Below are positions 47,815-57,890 of a stretch of 64,000 bases of DNA, in pieces. How positions within the stretch are numbered: the stretch's first letter is position 1; the number at the start of each line of letters is the position of its first letter. The notes beneath the pieces were generated by a model. It had not been told where the DNA came from and made no database searches. It saw only the letters and a program-made list of their open reading frames with translations. The stretch lies in assembly GCA_004296455.1 (NCBI GenBank), contig AP018280.1, forward strand, positions 6,684,794 to 6,748,793, written 5' to 3'. Source of the stretch: Calothrix sp. NIES-4101. Its GTDB lineage: Bacteria; Cyanobacteriota; Cyanobacteriia; Cyanobacteriales; Nostocaceae. The position numbers were made by a program, and so were the translations under genes.

Positions 47815-48801
47815 ATGCCTAGTCATATCCAATCGCTTTTACTGGCAGCAACAACAATTTACCATGCGATCGCCTGTTGGTTAGAAGATAAAAATCCTCC
47901 TCCAGGAAGACTAATCGATGTTGGTAATTACAATTTGCATTTGTATACTAAGGGTGAAAGGAAAGATAAAGCTAGTCCAACAGTAGTTTTAGAGCATAGT
48001 TTAGGTGGAATTGAGGGATATTTTCTCATTGATGAGTTAGCAAAGTTAGGACAAGTTTGTATATATGATAGAGCCGGGTTTGGTTGGAGTGATATTAGTC
48101 CCTATTCCCGCACTAGTCAAAATATGGTGATGGAACTTGATTTACTGTTGAATAATGCAGGTATCGAACCACCCTATATTTTCGTTGGCAATTCGTTTGG
48201 AAGTTATAACGTGCGGTTATATGCACATCGTTTCCCGGAGAAAGTTATCGGGATGGTATTGAGCGATGCTTTACACGAAGTTGGGATGTTAAAAATGCCT
48301 TGGATTTTGCAAGGTTTGAAATACTTTTTTGCTTCTGGATTTTTGATGTCGGTATTCGGAGCAATATTAGGAATTATTCGTCTTTTCAAGATAATGGGTG
48401 CATTTGAATTGCTCAAACCAGAATTACGACGATTTCCCCAAGTTGTACGTCAATATGCAATCCGTTCGTTTTGTCGTCCTCAACACTGGTTAACAATGGC
48501 GCAGTAAATTTTGTATTTGGACACCAGTAGTAAAGAAATTAGTGTGGGGAATTATTTTGGTAAATTACCGATTGTCAATATTAAAGCTAATAGTTTTTTT
48601 AAACCTGCGCTGTGGACAAATTTTATCCCGTTGAAAGCTGCCAATCAGTTGCGAAATACTATGCACGATCAATTGATGCTGCTATCAACAAATTGTACGC
48701 AAATTCAAGCCCATAATAGCGGACATTTTATCTGGATTGACGAACCGGAAATGATTGTAACTGGGGTGAGAACTGTTTTAGAAAAAATTGCCAGAATGTA
48801 A
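47815..48801 (+). pseudogene. Alpha/beta hydrolase interrupted by one in-frame stop
   Basis: A 328-codon frame broken only by TAA at 48505-48507 (codon 231). The upstream part holds the HS-type oxyanion region (VVLEHSLGGIEGY), YDRAGFGWSD and the nucleophile elbow FVGNSFGSYN. The downstream part, in the same frame, holds IVNIKANSFF and the catalytic-His motif AHNSGHFIWIDEPEMIV. With no other damage this is either a very recent pseudogene, a sequencing error or a read-through stop. The 230-residue truncated product would lack the catalytic His. Confidence 0.85.
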
Positions 48802-48847
48802 TGTGTTTAGTGTATTTAGTGTATTTGAAGTGATTAACAAGAACAGT

Positions 48848-49408
48848 ATGAGTAATTTTGCCATGAAAACACTAGCAAAATGGTCTATTGATGAATATCA
48901 TCGCATGATTGAAGCAGGAGTTTTACGCGATCGCAAAGTCGAGTTACTAGAGGGTGAAATCATTGAAATGACTCCAGAGACTCCAATTCATTACAACACG
49001 GCAAAACGCGGGGCGAAATACTTAGAGGAATTACTTGTAAATCAAGCCGAAGTTCGTTTCAATGGACCAATTACCCTCACAAATTCCGAACCCGAACCTG
49101 ATATTGCCATTGTCAAATTACCGGAGTCTACTTACAACAGTCGTCATCCTGAGCCTAGAGATGTTTTTTTGATTATAGAAGTTGCTAAAACCAGCTTGAA
49201 AAAAGATTTGGAACTGAAAGCAGCAATTTATGCTAACGCTCAAATACAGGAATATTGGATTCTAGATTTATCTACCAGGCAAATAATCGTACTGCGAAAT
49301 CCTCAAGACAACAAATATACTCAAGAACAGATTATTCAAGATGGAATAATTACACCATTAGCATTTCCCAATATCCAGGTTTCCGTACAAATACTCTTCA
49401 ATTATTAA
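48848..49408 (+). CDS. Uma2 family (DUF820) restriction-endonuclease-fold protein, second copy
   Basis: 186 residues from the ATG chosen (MSNFAMKTLAKWSIDEYHRM). The Uma2 core is clear: LLEGEIIEMTPETPIHYNT, EPEPDIAIVKLPES, DVFLIIEVAKTSLKKDLELKAAIYA, IQEYWILDLSTRQI. An earlier start at 48788 overlaps the hydrolase stop and adds a repeat-like FSVFSVFEV stretch, so it is rejected. It is only distantly similar to the copy at 45700, so the pair is not a recent duplication. Confidence 0.92.
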   Translation: MSNFAMKTLAKWSIDEYHRMIEAGVLRDRKVELLEGEIIEMTPETPIHYNTAKRGAKYLEELLVNQAEVRFNGPITLTNSEPEPDIAIVKLPESTYNSRHPEPRDVFLIIEVAKTSLKKDLELKAAIYANAQIQEYWILDLSTRQIIVLRNPQDNKYTQEQIIQDGIITPLAFPNIQVSVQILFNY

Positions 49409-49493
49409 TTTTTATTGATTTACTGTCACATTGAACGTTGCTCAGATTGTGGGATAATAGCCATCGCGCATAACCTACCCTTAGCAGCAAATC

Positions 49494-50525
49494 GTGGAAT
49501 ACACTGAATCGATGAACGACCTGGCTGATGCCCTACAACAGCCAGTAGACTTTAGCTTTGAGCTTCCCGATCCTGAAGACGAAGCAATACCAGAGTCAGA
49601 ATTTCAAGAACAAGTAGATATTGCTTGGCAGGTGTGCGATCGCTTCGATTTGCAAACCGATATTTGGCGGGGTAGAATCCTACGTGCTGTACGCGATCGC
49701 GAAAAAATCGGCGGAGATGGACGGGGCACGGGGTTTCTTCATTGGTTGAAGGAACGTGAAATCAGTAAAACTCAGGCTTATACCTGGATTCAACTGGCAA
49801 ATAGTGCGGATACCTTGCTGGCAGATGGCAAACTTCAACCCAGTTCGATTAAAAATTTTAGTAAACGTGCATTTATTGAAACTGCGAAAGCTGTACCGGA
49901 AGTACAGCAAATGGTGAGCGAATCCGCACAAAAAGGTGATAAAATTACACGCCGCGAAGTCAAGCAATTGACGGAAGAATGGACGGCGATGACAAGCGAT
50001 TTATTACCGGAATCAGTTAAGGAAAAAGCGGCTGATAACTCTCTTCCTCCCCGTGTTATTGCCCCCTTGGTGCGGGAAATGGAGAAATTACCTCAAGTTC
50101 ATCAAGCTCCATTGCAAAAGGAAATTGGCGCTAATCCCGATTTGGATACAATCAAACAGGCGACTACCGAAGCGCGAAATCTGGCAAAATACCTCAAAGC
50201 CTCCGCCCAGGTACAAGCATTGACACAAGAAGATGTCAATATTGAAACCGCTTTAGTGGAAGCACAACGATTAGGTTGTTTGAATGTGGCTGCTGACTTA
50301 GTTAACCAAGCCTCACAACTCGAACAAATTATCGGGAAATTGTACATGACTTGGAAAAAAGTTGGCAATTTAGCCGATCGCTTGTATGTCGATACTGGTG
50401 CAAGTACTCCTAATTTACGTTCTTTACTTGAATGCATAGAACCACTCGGTAGTCAAGTTATGACTATTCAAATTGGTGGAGCCAACGAACGGACTATTCG
50501 CCTGCAAATTCAAGAGGAGGAGTAG
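49494..50525 (+). CDS. Conserved hypothetical, helical, possibly DNA-associated
   Basis: 343 residues from GTG (an ATG at 49512 would give 337). Acidic N-terminus, then a segment with DRFDLQTDIWRGRILRAVRDRE and GTGFLHWLKEREISKTQAYTWIQLAN that resembles the DUF3102-like helical/HTH domains of plasmid and phage proteins. The middle is charged and helical; the C-terminus is a beta-like VMTIQIGGANERTIRLQI. I do not recognise a characterised family, and the resemblance to ParB-neighbour proteins is weak inference. Confidence 0.75.
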   Translation: MEYTESMNDLADALQQPVDFSFELPDPEDEAIPESEFQEQVDIAWQVCDRFDLQTDIWRGRILRAVRDREKIGGDGRGTGFLHWLKEREISKTQAYTWIQLANSADTLLADGKLQPSSIKNFSKRAFIETAKAVPEVQQMVSESAQKGDKITRREVKQLTEEWTAMTSDLLPESVKEKAADNSLPPRVIAPLVREMEKLPQVHQAPLQKEIGANPDLDTIKQATTEARNLAKYLKASAQVQALTQEDVNIETALVEAQRLGCLNVAADLVNQASQLEQIIGKLYMTWKKVGNLADRLYVDTGASTPNLRSLLECIEPLGSQVMTIQIGGANERTIRLQIQEEE

Positions 50526-50675
50526 GGCAGTTCGGAACTGGCTGTCATATTTTCGGAGATAAATTAGCATATCTTCGGAAATACTAATTTTTTTTTCAAA
50601 TACATTGAATAGAAAATTACCTAGCTTTAGATAATTTGTATGCCATAATCGTTATTTAAAATTTGGCATGGCTAA

Positions 50676-51266
50676 ATGCGAATATCTTTATTTTTTATAG
50701 GTAGTTTAATTGCTCTGCAAACCAACTGGTTAGCGATCGCATCTCCATCAAAAGTTCTTCCTGTTGTGCGTGGCATTAATTTCCAGAATATTGAGTATAT
50801 TAATTCTGAAAACAAGCGCAATCCTGAGATTGACCAAGCTATGCGCGCTTTAGTGGGAGAAGTGAGTAAATCCGTTAGATATTACTACAATCGTGTTGAT
50901 TTAAATGGCGATCGCAACCCCGAAATTATCGCTTATGTAGTTAGTAAACATGTTTGCGGAAAAGGTGGCTGTCCAACAATGATTTTTCAAAAAACAGCAC
51001 CAGGATATAAATTAATATCCCAAATTTTAGTCACAAATCAACCGATAATTGTCACCGACAAAAAGACGAATGGCTGGCAAGATATGATTTTTTTAACTAG
51101 TAGTGGTGGAACAAAAACAAATTATTGGCTAGTTAAATTTGACGGGAAAAGATATCCAGAAAGCCCCTATTTAGGTCAGGAGTTAGCTGCTAATTTAACT
51201 GTTAAAGGTAAAGCTTATATTGCTGATGATATGACTACCTATTCAGGTATTTCTCTCGACCCCTGA
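50676..51266 (+). CDS. Exported hypothetical protein
   Basis: 196 residues. An N-terminal signal sequence (MRISLFFIGSLIALQTNWLAIA, cleaved about residue 23) precedes a globular domain with VDLNGDRNPEIIAYVV, a calcium-loop-like DxNxDxxxE motif of the kind found in FG-GAP and related extracytoplasmic proteins, and a Cys pair in VCGKGGCPT. Probably periplasmic. Function unknown. It stands alone. Confidence 0.72.
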   Translation: MRISLFFIGSLIALQTNWLAIASPSKVLPVVRGINFQNIEYINSENKRNPEIDQAMRALVGEVSKSVRYYYNRVDLNGDRNPEIIAYVVSKHVCGKGGCPTMIFQKTAPGYKLISQILVTNQPIIVTDKKTNGWQDMIFLTSSGGTKTNYWLVKFDGKRYPESPYLGQELAANLTVKGKAYIADDMTTYSGISLDP

Positions 51267-51581
51267 TTACACACTTAGTTTACATACTTAACATCAATAG
51301 GTCGCGATAAATATGGCGATACTTAATATCCTGTGAATTGACAAACTCAGTATTAGCAAGAGCTTAAGGCAACATTTATCAGAATTATTTGGTGGGTGAT
51401 CACGTTTCTCAAACACACTTGAAAATACCCATATTTATCGATGAGAATTGACAGGTGAGAATTTAATTTATAAAAATTTATCTAGAACAATTTCTCTATA
51501 AAAACCATATATTCTCATCATAGGTGGTAAATCATTGAAAAATCCATTGTTGAGAATTAGATATTCTTATATTCTCTCTCC
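51267..51581. other. Spacer between convergent genes
   Basis: About 315 AT-rich bases between the exported hypothetical and the convergent ABC permease. No gene, RNA or clear terminator hairpin seen. Confidence 0.4.
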
Positions 51582-52409
51582 CTAATTCTTAATTCCTGTC
51601 GATGCAATACCTTGAATAAACTGGCGCTGACCGATTAAAAATAACAATAATACAGGGACAGTAGCAATAGTTACTGCTGCCATCATTAATGACCAATTAT
51701 TAGTAAATTGTTCTTGAAATTCAGCTAATGCTAATTGTACAGTTCTTAGCTCCGGTCTAGTAGTAAAAACCAAAGGCTTAAACACATCATTCCATTCACC
51801 AATAAAAGTAAATAAAAATAAAGTCACCAAAGCCGGACGAGCAAGCGGTAACATAACTTGCCAAAGTATTTGTAAGCGGTTGGCTCCATCTAATGCAGCA
51901 GCTTCTTCTAACTCAACGGGAATGCCTGCAAAGAACTGTCTTAAGAGAAAAATCCCAAAACCATTGACTGCTGTAGGTAAAATTAACGCTCCATAGGTAT
52001 TAATTAAATTTCCCCATTTTAAAACTAAGAAAATAGGAATTACTAACAATTGAAAAGGAATCACCAAAGTGGCGAGAACTATGAGTAATAATGCCTGTTT
52101 TCCGCGAAACTTTAACCTTGCCAAAGCATAACCAGCCAAAGCCGAAGTGATAATTTGTAAGGCGGTGACAGCTAATGCAACAAATGTCGAATTCCAAAAA
52201 GCGAGTAAAAATTTACCTCGCTGCCATGCTTCAGTGTAATTAGCAAACGACCAACTTTGTGAAGATGTTGCCCCAGAGATAGCACCAGAAGGAACAAAGG
52301 AGGTAAGAAAAACAATAATCAGAGGTAGCAAGATGATAAGTGCCAGCAGCACAAGGACTCCCAGGCTTAAAACATCAGTTTTTTTCAGATTCCAGCTTGC
52401 TTTTAACAT
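51582..52409 (-). CDS. Carbohydrate ABC transporter permease (MalG/UgpE family)
   Basis: 275 residues from the chosen ATG (MLKASWNLKKTDVL). Six transmembrane helices. The EAA loop that contacts the ATPase is ELEEAAALDGANRLQILWQVMLPLARPAL, here split by the family's conserved G. Members import sugars or glycerol phosphate with a second permease, an ATPase and a binding protein. None of these is adjacent, so the gene is an orphan, as many cyanobacterial sugar-ABC subunits are. An earlier start (52466) is less likely because it precedes the usual basic N-terminus. Confidence 0.9.
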   Translation of the reverse strand: MLKASWNLKKTDVLSLGVLVLLALIILLPLIIVFLTSFVPSGAISGATSSQSWSFANYTEAWQRGKFLLAFWNSTFVALAVTALQIITSALAGYALARLKFRGKQALLLIVLATLVIPFQLLVIPIFLVLKWGNLINTYGALILPTAVNGFGIFLLRQFFAGIPVELEEAAALDGANRLQILWQVMLPLARPALVTLFLFTFIGEWNDVFKPLVFTTRPELRTVQLALAEFQEQFTNNWSLMMAAVTIATVPVLLLFLIGQRQFIQGIASTGIKN

Positions 52410-52612
52410 AATTTCGACATAATAGTTTGATAACTTCCAAGCGTTTATTGTGATGCAATCGAGCAATAACTACCAGCAAAAGCTAATCTATAACATAGTG
52501 ACTTGTTAAGTTAAATTAAACCACAGTGAACATCAAAGTTATCGGCAACGCCCTACTAGCGATCGGTCGTAACGCTGTATCAAATAATTCAAATCACAGG
52601 AGCAAACACTCT

Positions 52613-53308
52613 ATGCAGCAGCTAGCAGACGAATTAAAAATTGATTTTCAGAGCGAAACTTACAAAGATGCCTATAGCCGCATTAATGCGATCGTGATTG
52701 AAGGAGAACAGGAAGCTCATGAGAATTACGTGAGATTAGCGAAACTACTACCGGGACATGAGGATGATTTAGTCCGTTTATCGAAGATGGAGAGTCGTCA
52801 TAAAAAAGGCTTTGAGGCTTGCGCGAAGAATCTTCAAGTTACCCCTGATATGGTATTCGCTAAGGAATTTTTCTGTCAATTGCACCAAAACTTTCAGGTA
52901 GCAGCAGCAGAAGGGAAAATTGTCACCTGTTTGTTAATTCAATCTTTGATTATTGAATGTTTTGCGATCGCGGCATATAACATTTACATTCCAGTCGCTG
53001 ATGATTTTGCCCGTAAAATCACTGAAGGAGTGGTCAAAGATGAATATATGCACCTAAATTTTGGTGAAGTTTGGCTCAAAGAAAACTTTGAAGCATCCAA
53101 AGCTGAACTTGAAGAAGCCAATCGTCAAAACCTTCCCATTGTCTGGCAAATGCTAAACCAAGTTGCAGAAGATGCCAAAGTCTTAGCAATGGAAAAAGAA
53201 GCATTAGTAGAAGACTTCATGATTCAATATGGAGAAGCATTAAGCAATATCGGCTTCAGCAACCGTGATGTTTTGCGTTTATCCGCCCACGGACTTCGCG
53301 CTGCTTAA
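52613..53308 (+). CDS. Aldehyde-deformylating oxygenase (alkane synthesis)
   Basis: 231 residues from the ATG chosen, the exact length usual for cyanobacterial ADO, preceded by AGGAG at 10 bases. The ferritin-like di-iron ligands are present at the expected positions: Glu32, Glu60 and His63 (MESRHKKGF), then Glu in [11 protein letters not shown], and Glu and His in [11 protein letters not shown]. It converts fatty aldehydes to alkanes plus formate using O2 and ferredoxin. Acyl-ACP reductase, its substrate supplier, follows 116 bases downstream. An upstream start at 52526 adds 29 residues outside the family. Confidence 0.96.
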   Translation: MQQLADELKIDFQSETYKDAYSRINAIVIEGEQEAHENYVRLAKLLPGHEDDLVRLSKMESRHKKGFEACAKNLQVTPDMVFAKEFFCQLHQNFQVAAAEGKIVTCLLIQSLIIECFAIAAYNIYIPVADDFARKITEGVVKDEYMHLNFGEVWLKENFEASKAELEEANRQNLPIVWQMLNQVAEDAKVLAMEKEALVEDFMIQYGEALSNIGFSNRDVLRLSAHGLRAA

Positions 53309-53315
53309 ACATTCA

Positions 53316-53357
53316 AGTGCTGAGTAGACAATGCTGAATAAAATCAAACTCAGCACT
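53316..53357 (+). terminator. Inverted repeat between ADO and AAR genes
   Basis: AGTGCTGAGT and ACTCAGCACT form a perfect 10-bp stem around a 22-base loop, with a second CAGCACTC unit after it. It lies 8 bases after the ADO stop. It may reduce read-through into the AAR gene or stabilise the ADO mRNA; the CTCAGCACT word is also a dispersed intergenic repeat (seen near 28610 and 56895). Confidence 0.6.
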
Positions 53358-53424
53358 CAGCACTCTCAACTTCCCGCACCCCAACTCATTACTTTCTTTT
53401 ACCCACGCCCAATAATAACCGTAC

Positions 53425-54444
53425 ATGTTTGGTCTAATCGGACATCTTACAAGCTTAGAACACGCACAATCTGTAGCCCGCGAATTAGGTTACCCTGAAT
53501 ATGCCGATCAGGATTTAGATTTTTGGTGTAGTGCCCCACCTCAAATTGTTGATAATATAACAGTCACCAGCGTCACCGGACAAAAAATCGAAGGGCAGTA
53601 TGTCGAATCTTGCTTTTTACCAGAGATGCTAGCAACACGACGCATAAAAGCAGCGACTCGCAAAATACTTAACGCTATGGCTCACGCACAAAAGCATGAT
53701 ATTCATATCACTGCTTTGGGTGGCTTCTCCTCAATCATTTTTGAAAATTTTAACTTGGAACAGTTTCGCCAAGTTCGGAATACGACATTGGAATTTGAGC
53801 GTTTTACTACGGGTAATACCCACACAGCATATATCATTTCCAAGCAAGTAGAAGAAGCTTCCAAGCAAGTCGGAATTAACTTGTCAGAAGCAACGGTGGC
53901 TGTTTGTGGGGCAACAGGTGATATCGGTAGTGCAGTGTGTCGCTGGCTAGATGCAAAAACCGATGTGAAAGAACTTTTGCTCATAGCTCGAAATCAAGAG
54001 CGCTTGCAGGACTTACAAACCGAACTGGGACGCGGAAAAATTATGGCATTGGAACAAGCGTTACCCGAAGCTGATATTATAGTTTGGGTTGCGAGTATGC
54101 CTAAAGGCGTAGAAATCAATCCCGCTATCCTCAAAAAGCCTTGTCTGATTATTGATGGCGGCTACCCCAAAAACCTAGCGACAAAGGTTCAACATCCCGA
54201 CATCTGCGTCCTGAATGGTGGCATTGTCGAGCATTCTTTGGATATTGACTGGAAAATCATGCAAATTGTCAACATGGATGTTCCAGCACGTCAATTATTT
54301 GCTTGTTTCGCCGAATCTATGCTTTTAGAATTCGAGAAGTTACGTACTAACTTTTCTTGGGGTCGTAATCAGATTACCGTAGAAAAAATGAGTTACATTG
54401 GTCAGATTTCGCTCAAACACGGATTTCGACCACTTTTAGTCTAG
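53425..54444 (+). CDS. Long-chain acyl-ACP reductase
   Basis: 339 residues. Starts [18 protein letters not shown] as in the cyanobacterial family. The NADPH-binding Rossmann motif is [14 protein letters not shown]. Cys294 in [12 protein letters not shown] matches the catalytic Cys reported for Synechococcus AAR. It reduces acyl-ACP to fatty aldehyde for ADO. It is followed by accA, SDR and folE on the same strand, a neighbourhood I recall from Nostoc-type genomes. Confidence 0.96.
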   Translation: MFGLIGHLTSLEHAQSVARELGYPEYADQDLDFWCSAPPQIVDNITVTSVTGQKIEGQYVESCFLPEMLATRRIKAATRKILNAMAHAQKHDIHITALGGFSSIIFENFNLEQFRQVRNTTLEFERFTTGNTHTAYIISKQVEEASKQVGINLSEATVAVCGATGDIGSAVCRWLDAKTDVKELLLIARNQERLQDLQTELGRGKIMALEQALPEADIIVWVASMPKGVEINPAILKKPCLIIDGGYPKNLATKVQHPDICVLNGGIVEHSLDIDWKIMQIVNMDVPARQLFACFAESMLLEFEKLRTNFSWGRNQITVEKMSYIGQISLKHGFRPLLV

Positions 54445-54562
54445 ATTGGCACATGGGCAATGGGCAATGGGCAGTTAATAATTACAAATTACAAATTAAA
54501 AATTACGAATTGCCTACCCCTCCCCCGACTCCTCCCTACTCCCTATCTCCAATTCCTAATCT

Positions 54563-55543
54563 ATGGCAACTACTGAGCGCAAACCGCTACTGTTGGATTT
54601 TGAAAAACCTCTCGCAGAACTAAATACTCGCATTGACCAAATTCGCCAATTGGCGGAAGAAAATGGAGTTGATGTCACGGGTCAAATTCGTCAACTAGAA
54701 ACGCGGGCTACGCAATTACGCGAGGAAATTTTCAGCAGTTTATCGCCTTCGCAGCGATTGCAGGTTGCGCGCCATCCGCGTCGTCCTAGTACTTTAGATT
54801 ACATCCAGGCGATCGCTGATGATTGGATGGAATTACATGGGGACAGATGCGGTTCTGATGATCCAGCTTTAATTGGTGGTGTCGCCTATTTGGCTGGACA
54901 GCCTGTAGTCATGTTAGGTCATCAGAAAGGGCGCGATACAAAAGATAATATTGCTCGCAATTTTGGGATGGCAACCCCTGGAGGTTATCGCAAAGCGATG
55001 CGTTTGATGGAACATGCCAATAAGTTCCGGATGCCGATTTTAGCTTTTATTGATACACCTGGGGCTTTGCCGACGGTTGTTGCCGAACGTCAAGGTGCGG
55101 GAGAAGCGATCGCCTATAATTTACGCGAGATGTTTAGCTTAGATGTACCCATCATCTGTACAGTTATCGGTGAAGGTGGTTCTGGTGGTGCTTTGGGTAT
55201 TGGTGTTGGTGATAAATTACTGATGTTTGAACATTCAGTTTACACTGTCATCACTCCCGAAGCTTGCGCGGCGATTTTGTGGAAAGATGCCAGCAAAGCA
55301 CCTCAAGCAGCAGCAGTATTGAAGATGACTTCCCACGACTTGAAAAATTTGGGCATTATTGACCAAATTCTCTCAGAGCCGATTGGAGGAGCGCATTCAG
55401 ACCCCCTCAAAGCTGCAACATCACTCAAGACTGCCTTATTGGATAACTTAGAAGAACTCAACCGTCTCACTCCTCAACAACGCCGTCAACTACGCTACGA
55501 AAAATTCCGTAAAATTGGCGTTTTTACCGAAGCATCTGCTTGA
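54563..55543 (+). CDS. accA: Acetyl-CoA carboxylase carboxyltransferase subunit alpha
   Basis: 326 residues, full length. Typical motifs: [70 protein letters not shown] and [15 protein letters not shown]. With AccD it transfers carboxyl from carboxybiotin to acetyl-CoA to make malonyl-CoA, the first committed step of fatty-acid synthesis. Its place right after the acyl-ACP reductase links fatty-acid supply to alkane formation. Confidence 0.97.
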   Translation: MATTERKPLLLDFEKPLAELNTRIDQIRQLAEENGVDVTGQIRQLETRATQLREEIFSSLSPSQRLQVARHPRRPSTLDYIQAIADDWMELHGDRCGSDDPALIGGVAYLAGQPVVMLGHQKGRDTKDNIARNFGMATPGGYRKAMRLMEHANKFRMPILAFIDTPGALPTVVAERQGAGEAIAYNLREMFSLDVPIICTVIGEGGSGGALGIGVGDKLLMFEHSVYTVITPEACAAILWKDASKAPQAAAVLKMTSHDLKNLGIIDQILSEPIGGAHSDPLKAATSLKTALLDNLEELNRLTPQQRRQLRYEKFRKIGVFTEASA

Positions 55544-56131
55544 TTTGAGCATAGTCAGAGAATTGTTCGATAAATTGCTGACACAATACTCTTTTCGGCA
55601 ATTTTTGAGGAAATCAAGTCACCCGTAAACAAGACAAATGCTATAATTGCCTATGGCAAGTTAAAAAATGTTAACATTTTTATGTTGACAATCTAATTGC
55701 TATAGGCATTTTGCATTTTTGGGATGTAGAAGCTTTTAGCCATTAGCAGCTATTGGTAAAAGCCTATTTCATCACCTAAATCTGGAGTGATTGATATTTT
55801 GATCTTCCCAAAAAAAGAGAATTTGTTTACTGTTGTAGTGCTTTCATTTTCCCTAGCCGCTAGTGGCAAACGCTGTATAGAAGGCTATCCCAAGCCACCG
55901 TAGTATTTTTTTATCTACTTTTATCTCAATATTACAAATGTGTCTATAAGTTACTAATGAAGGTTAATTTATTTCCGCAGAAAATAATTAATCCAAAAAA
56001 TATCCATATTTTAACCATGTAACTTAGCAGTTTTGGAGACAAATATCTGCGAAATTTAGATTTTCTTTATTTAGTATGAACCGATTAATTTGCAGCTATT
56101 GAATAGCAACAAATTCAGGAATTCCATCATC
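55544..56131. other. Structured spacer between accA and SDR genes
   Basis: About 590 bases with no gene. At 55649-55707 GCCTATGGCAA and TTGCTATAGGC (one G-U pair) enclose a perfect 18-base palindrome AAAAATGTTAACATTTTT at 55664-55681. Further on, GCTTTTA and TAAAAGC face each other (about 55731-55764). This is a cluster of potential hairpins, either terminators or a structured leader. Confidence 0.55.
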
Positions 56132-56869
56132 ATGGGAGATAGCATTTTGGTTGAACAAAAACGACGTGCTTTAATTACTGGAGCAAGTAGCGGCATTGGC
56201 AAAGCTACAGTTCTAGAATTTGCCAAAGCTGGGATTGATGTTGCTCTGGTGAGTCGATCGCTAGATAAATTATCAGCAGTAGCCGCCGCCGCACAACATG
56301 TAGGTGTAGAAGCCAAAGCTTACGCCGTGGACTTAGCAGATGTTGGCGAAGTGCAAGCAAAAATAGAAGCGATCGCCCTTGATTTCGGGAATATAGACAT
56401 CCTGGTAAATAATGCGGGAATGGCATATACAGCAAATTTGAGCGACATACCTTTAGCAGATTGGCAGCGTGTGATTGACTTAAACTTGACCGGAGTCTTT
56501 CAGTGCATCATGGGGATTTTGCCGGGAATGCGGCAGCGACAAACAGGTACAATTATTAACATTGTCTCCATTGCAGGTAAACGAGCTTTCGCCAATTGGG
56601 GCGCATACTGCGTTAGCAAAGCAGGTTTAATGGCATTGTCGCAAACTTTAGCACAGGAAGAGCGATCGCACGGTATCCGTGTCACCGCCCTCTGTCCTGG
56701 CTCTGTAAACACAGAATTATGGGATACAGACACGGTTAACGCCAACTTTGACCGTTCCCAAATGCTGACCCCAGAGATTGTCGCCCAATCAGTTCTTTAC
56801 ACTGCCCTATTACCACAACAAGCAGTTGTAGATGAATTGACTCTCATGCCAAGTGCTGGCGTTCTTTAA
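56132..56869 (+). CDS. Short-chain dehydrogenase/reductase
   Basis: 245 residues from the chosen ATG (MGDSILVEQKRRALITG). Classical SDR: cofactor motif TGASSGIG, structural NNAG (LVNNAGMAYT), catalytic Ser in IVSIAG and YCVSK (Tyr, Lys). The basic residues after the first strand (VSRSLDK) suggest NADP(H). Substrate unknown. The location downstream of ADO-AAR-accA may point to a fatty-acid or aldehyde substrate, but that is inference. folE follows 77 bases later. Confidence 0.93.
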   Translation: MGDSILVEQKRRALITGASSGIGKATVLEFAKAGIDVALVSRSLDKLSAVAAAAQHVGVEAKAYAVDLADVGEVQAKIEAIALDFGNIDILVNNAGMAYTANLSDIPLADWQRVIDLNLTGVFQCIMGILPGMRQRQTGTIINIVSIAGKRAFANWGAYCVSKAGLMALSQTLAQEERSHGIRVTALCPGSVNTELWDTDTVNANFDRSQMLTPEIVAQSVLYTALLPQQAVVDELTLMPSAGVL

Positions 56870-56946
56870 ATTATCCAGAGAACTAAACATTAAGCACTCA
56901 GCACATCTTCAACCACCAAAACATCACAAAACCAAAACAGATATTT

Positions 56947-57645
56947 ATGACTATCGCTCGTTCCAACGGTTCTCAATCTCCGCTAATTCCTGACTTGAAC
57001 GAAATTATTAGTACTAGACCAGATCGGAATACTCACAATGGCGGACAGCCTGATTTGCATCCACCGACAGAAGAACAAATGGAGCAAATGCAGGATGCTG
57101 TACGTAATATTTTAGTCGGTATTGGTGAAGACCCAGAACGGGAAGGACTACTGAAAACTCCAAAACGTGTAGCCGAAGCCATGCGTTTCCTCACCAGTGG
57201 CTACAGTGAGTCCCTCGAAGACTTGGTGAATAATGCCATTTTCGATGAAGGACATAATGAAATGGTATTGGTTCGCGATATCAATTTCTTTAGTTTGTGC
57301 GAACACCACATGTTGCCATTTATGGGTAAAGCACATGTCGCCTATATCCCCAATCAGAAAGTTGTTGGTTTGAGTAAACTCGCCCGCATTGTCGAGATGT
57401 ATTCTCGTCGCTTACAAGTACAAGAACGACTGACTCGTCAAGTTGCCGAAGCAATCCAAACCATTCTTGAGCCCCAAGGTGTGGCAGTGGTAATGGAAGG
57501 TGCCCATATGTGCATGGCAATGCGTGGTGTTCAAAAACCAGGTTCTTGGACAGTGACTAGTGCGATGGTTGGGGTATTCCAAGAAGATCAAAAAACCCGC
57601 GAAGAATTCTTTAATCTCATTCGCCATCAAGCTGCATTTTTCTAA
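56947..57645 (+). CDS. folE: GTP cyclohydrolase I
   Basis: 232 residues. The zinc site and active-site motifs are present: [44 protein letters not shown] and [21 protein letters not shown]. It opens GTP to dihydroneopterin triphosphate for folate and pterin cofactors. An N-terminal extension of about 50 residues before the conserved core is low complexity. A terminator-like hairpin follows at 57652. Confidence 0.97.
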   Translation: MTIARSNGSQSPLIPDLNEIISTRPDRNTHNGGQPDLHPPTEEQMEQMQDAVRNILVGIGEDPEREGLLKTPKRVAEAMRFLTSGYSESLEDLVNNAIFDEGHNEMVLVRDINFFSLCEHHMLPFMGKAHVAYIPNQKVVGLSKLARIVEMYSRRLQVQERLTRQVAEAIQTILEPQGVAVVMEGAHMCMAMRGVQKPGSWTVTSAMVGVFQEDQKTREEFFNLIRHQAAFF

Positions 57646-57651
57646 AAAATT

Positions 57652-57681
57652 ATGGATTAATAAAGTGCAAAGTTAATCCAT
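57652..57681 (+). terminator. Hairpin after folE
   Basis: ATGGATTAA and TTAATCCAT form a perfect 9-bp stem around a 12-base loop, 6 bases after the folE stop. No long T-run follows. Confidence 0.55.
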
Positions 57682-57890
57682 CCATAATTAGTGGCGTGGC
57701 ACAGCTAAAATAGTACGTTAGGCTTTTTGGGTTTTCGGGCTAAAGCGCAAAAATGAGAGCTGGCGATTCCACCATTTTCAGCTTGTCATGCCAGTAGTTT
57801 ATGCAGCATTTCCATTGTCTTCAGATTACATTCCTCAGTGGGAAATTAGAGATTTAAGATTTTTCTGGTTCTCAAATCTTCAATCTCAAA

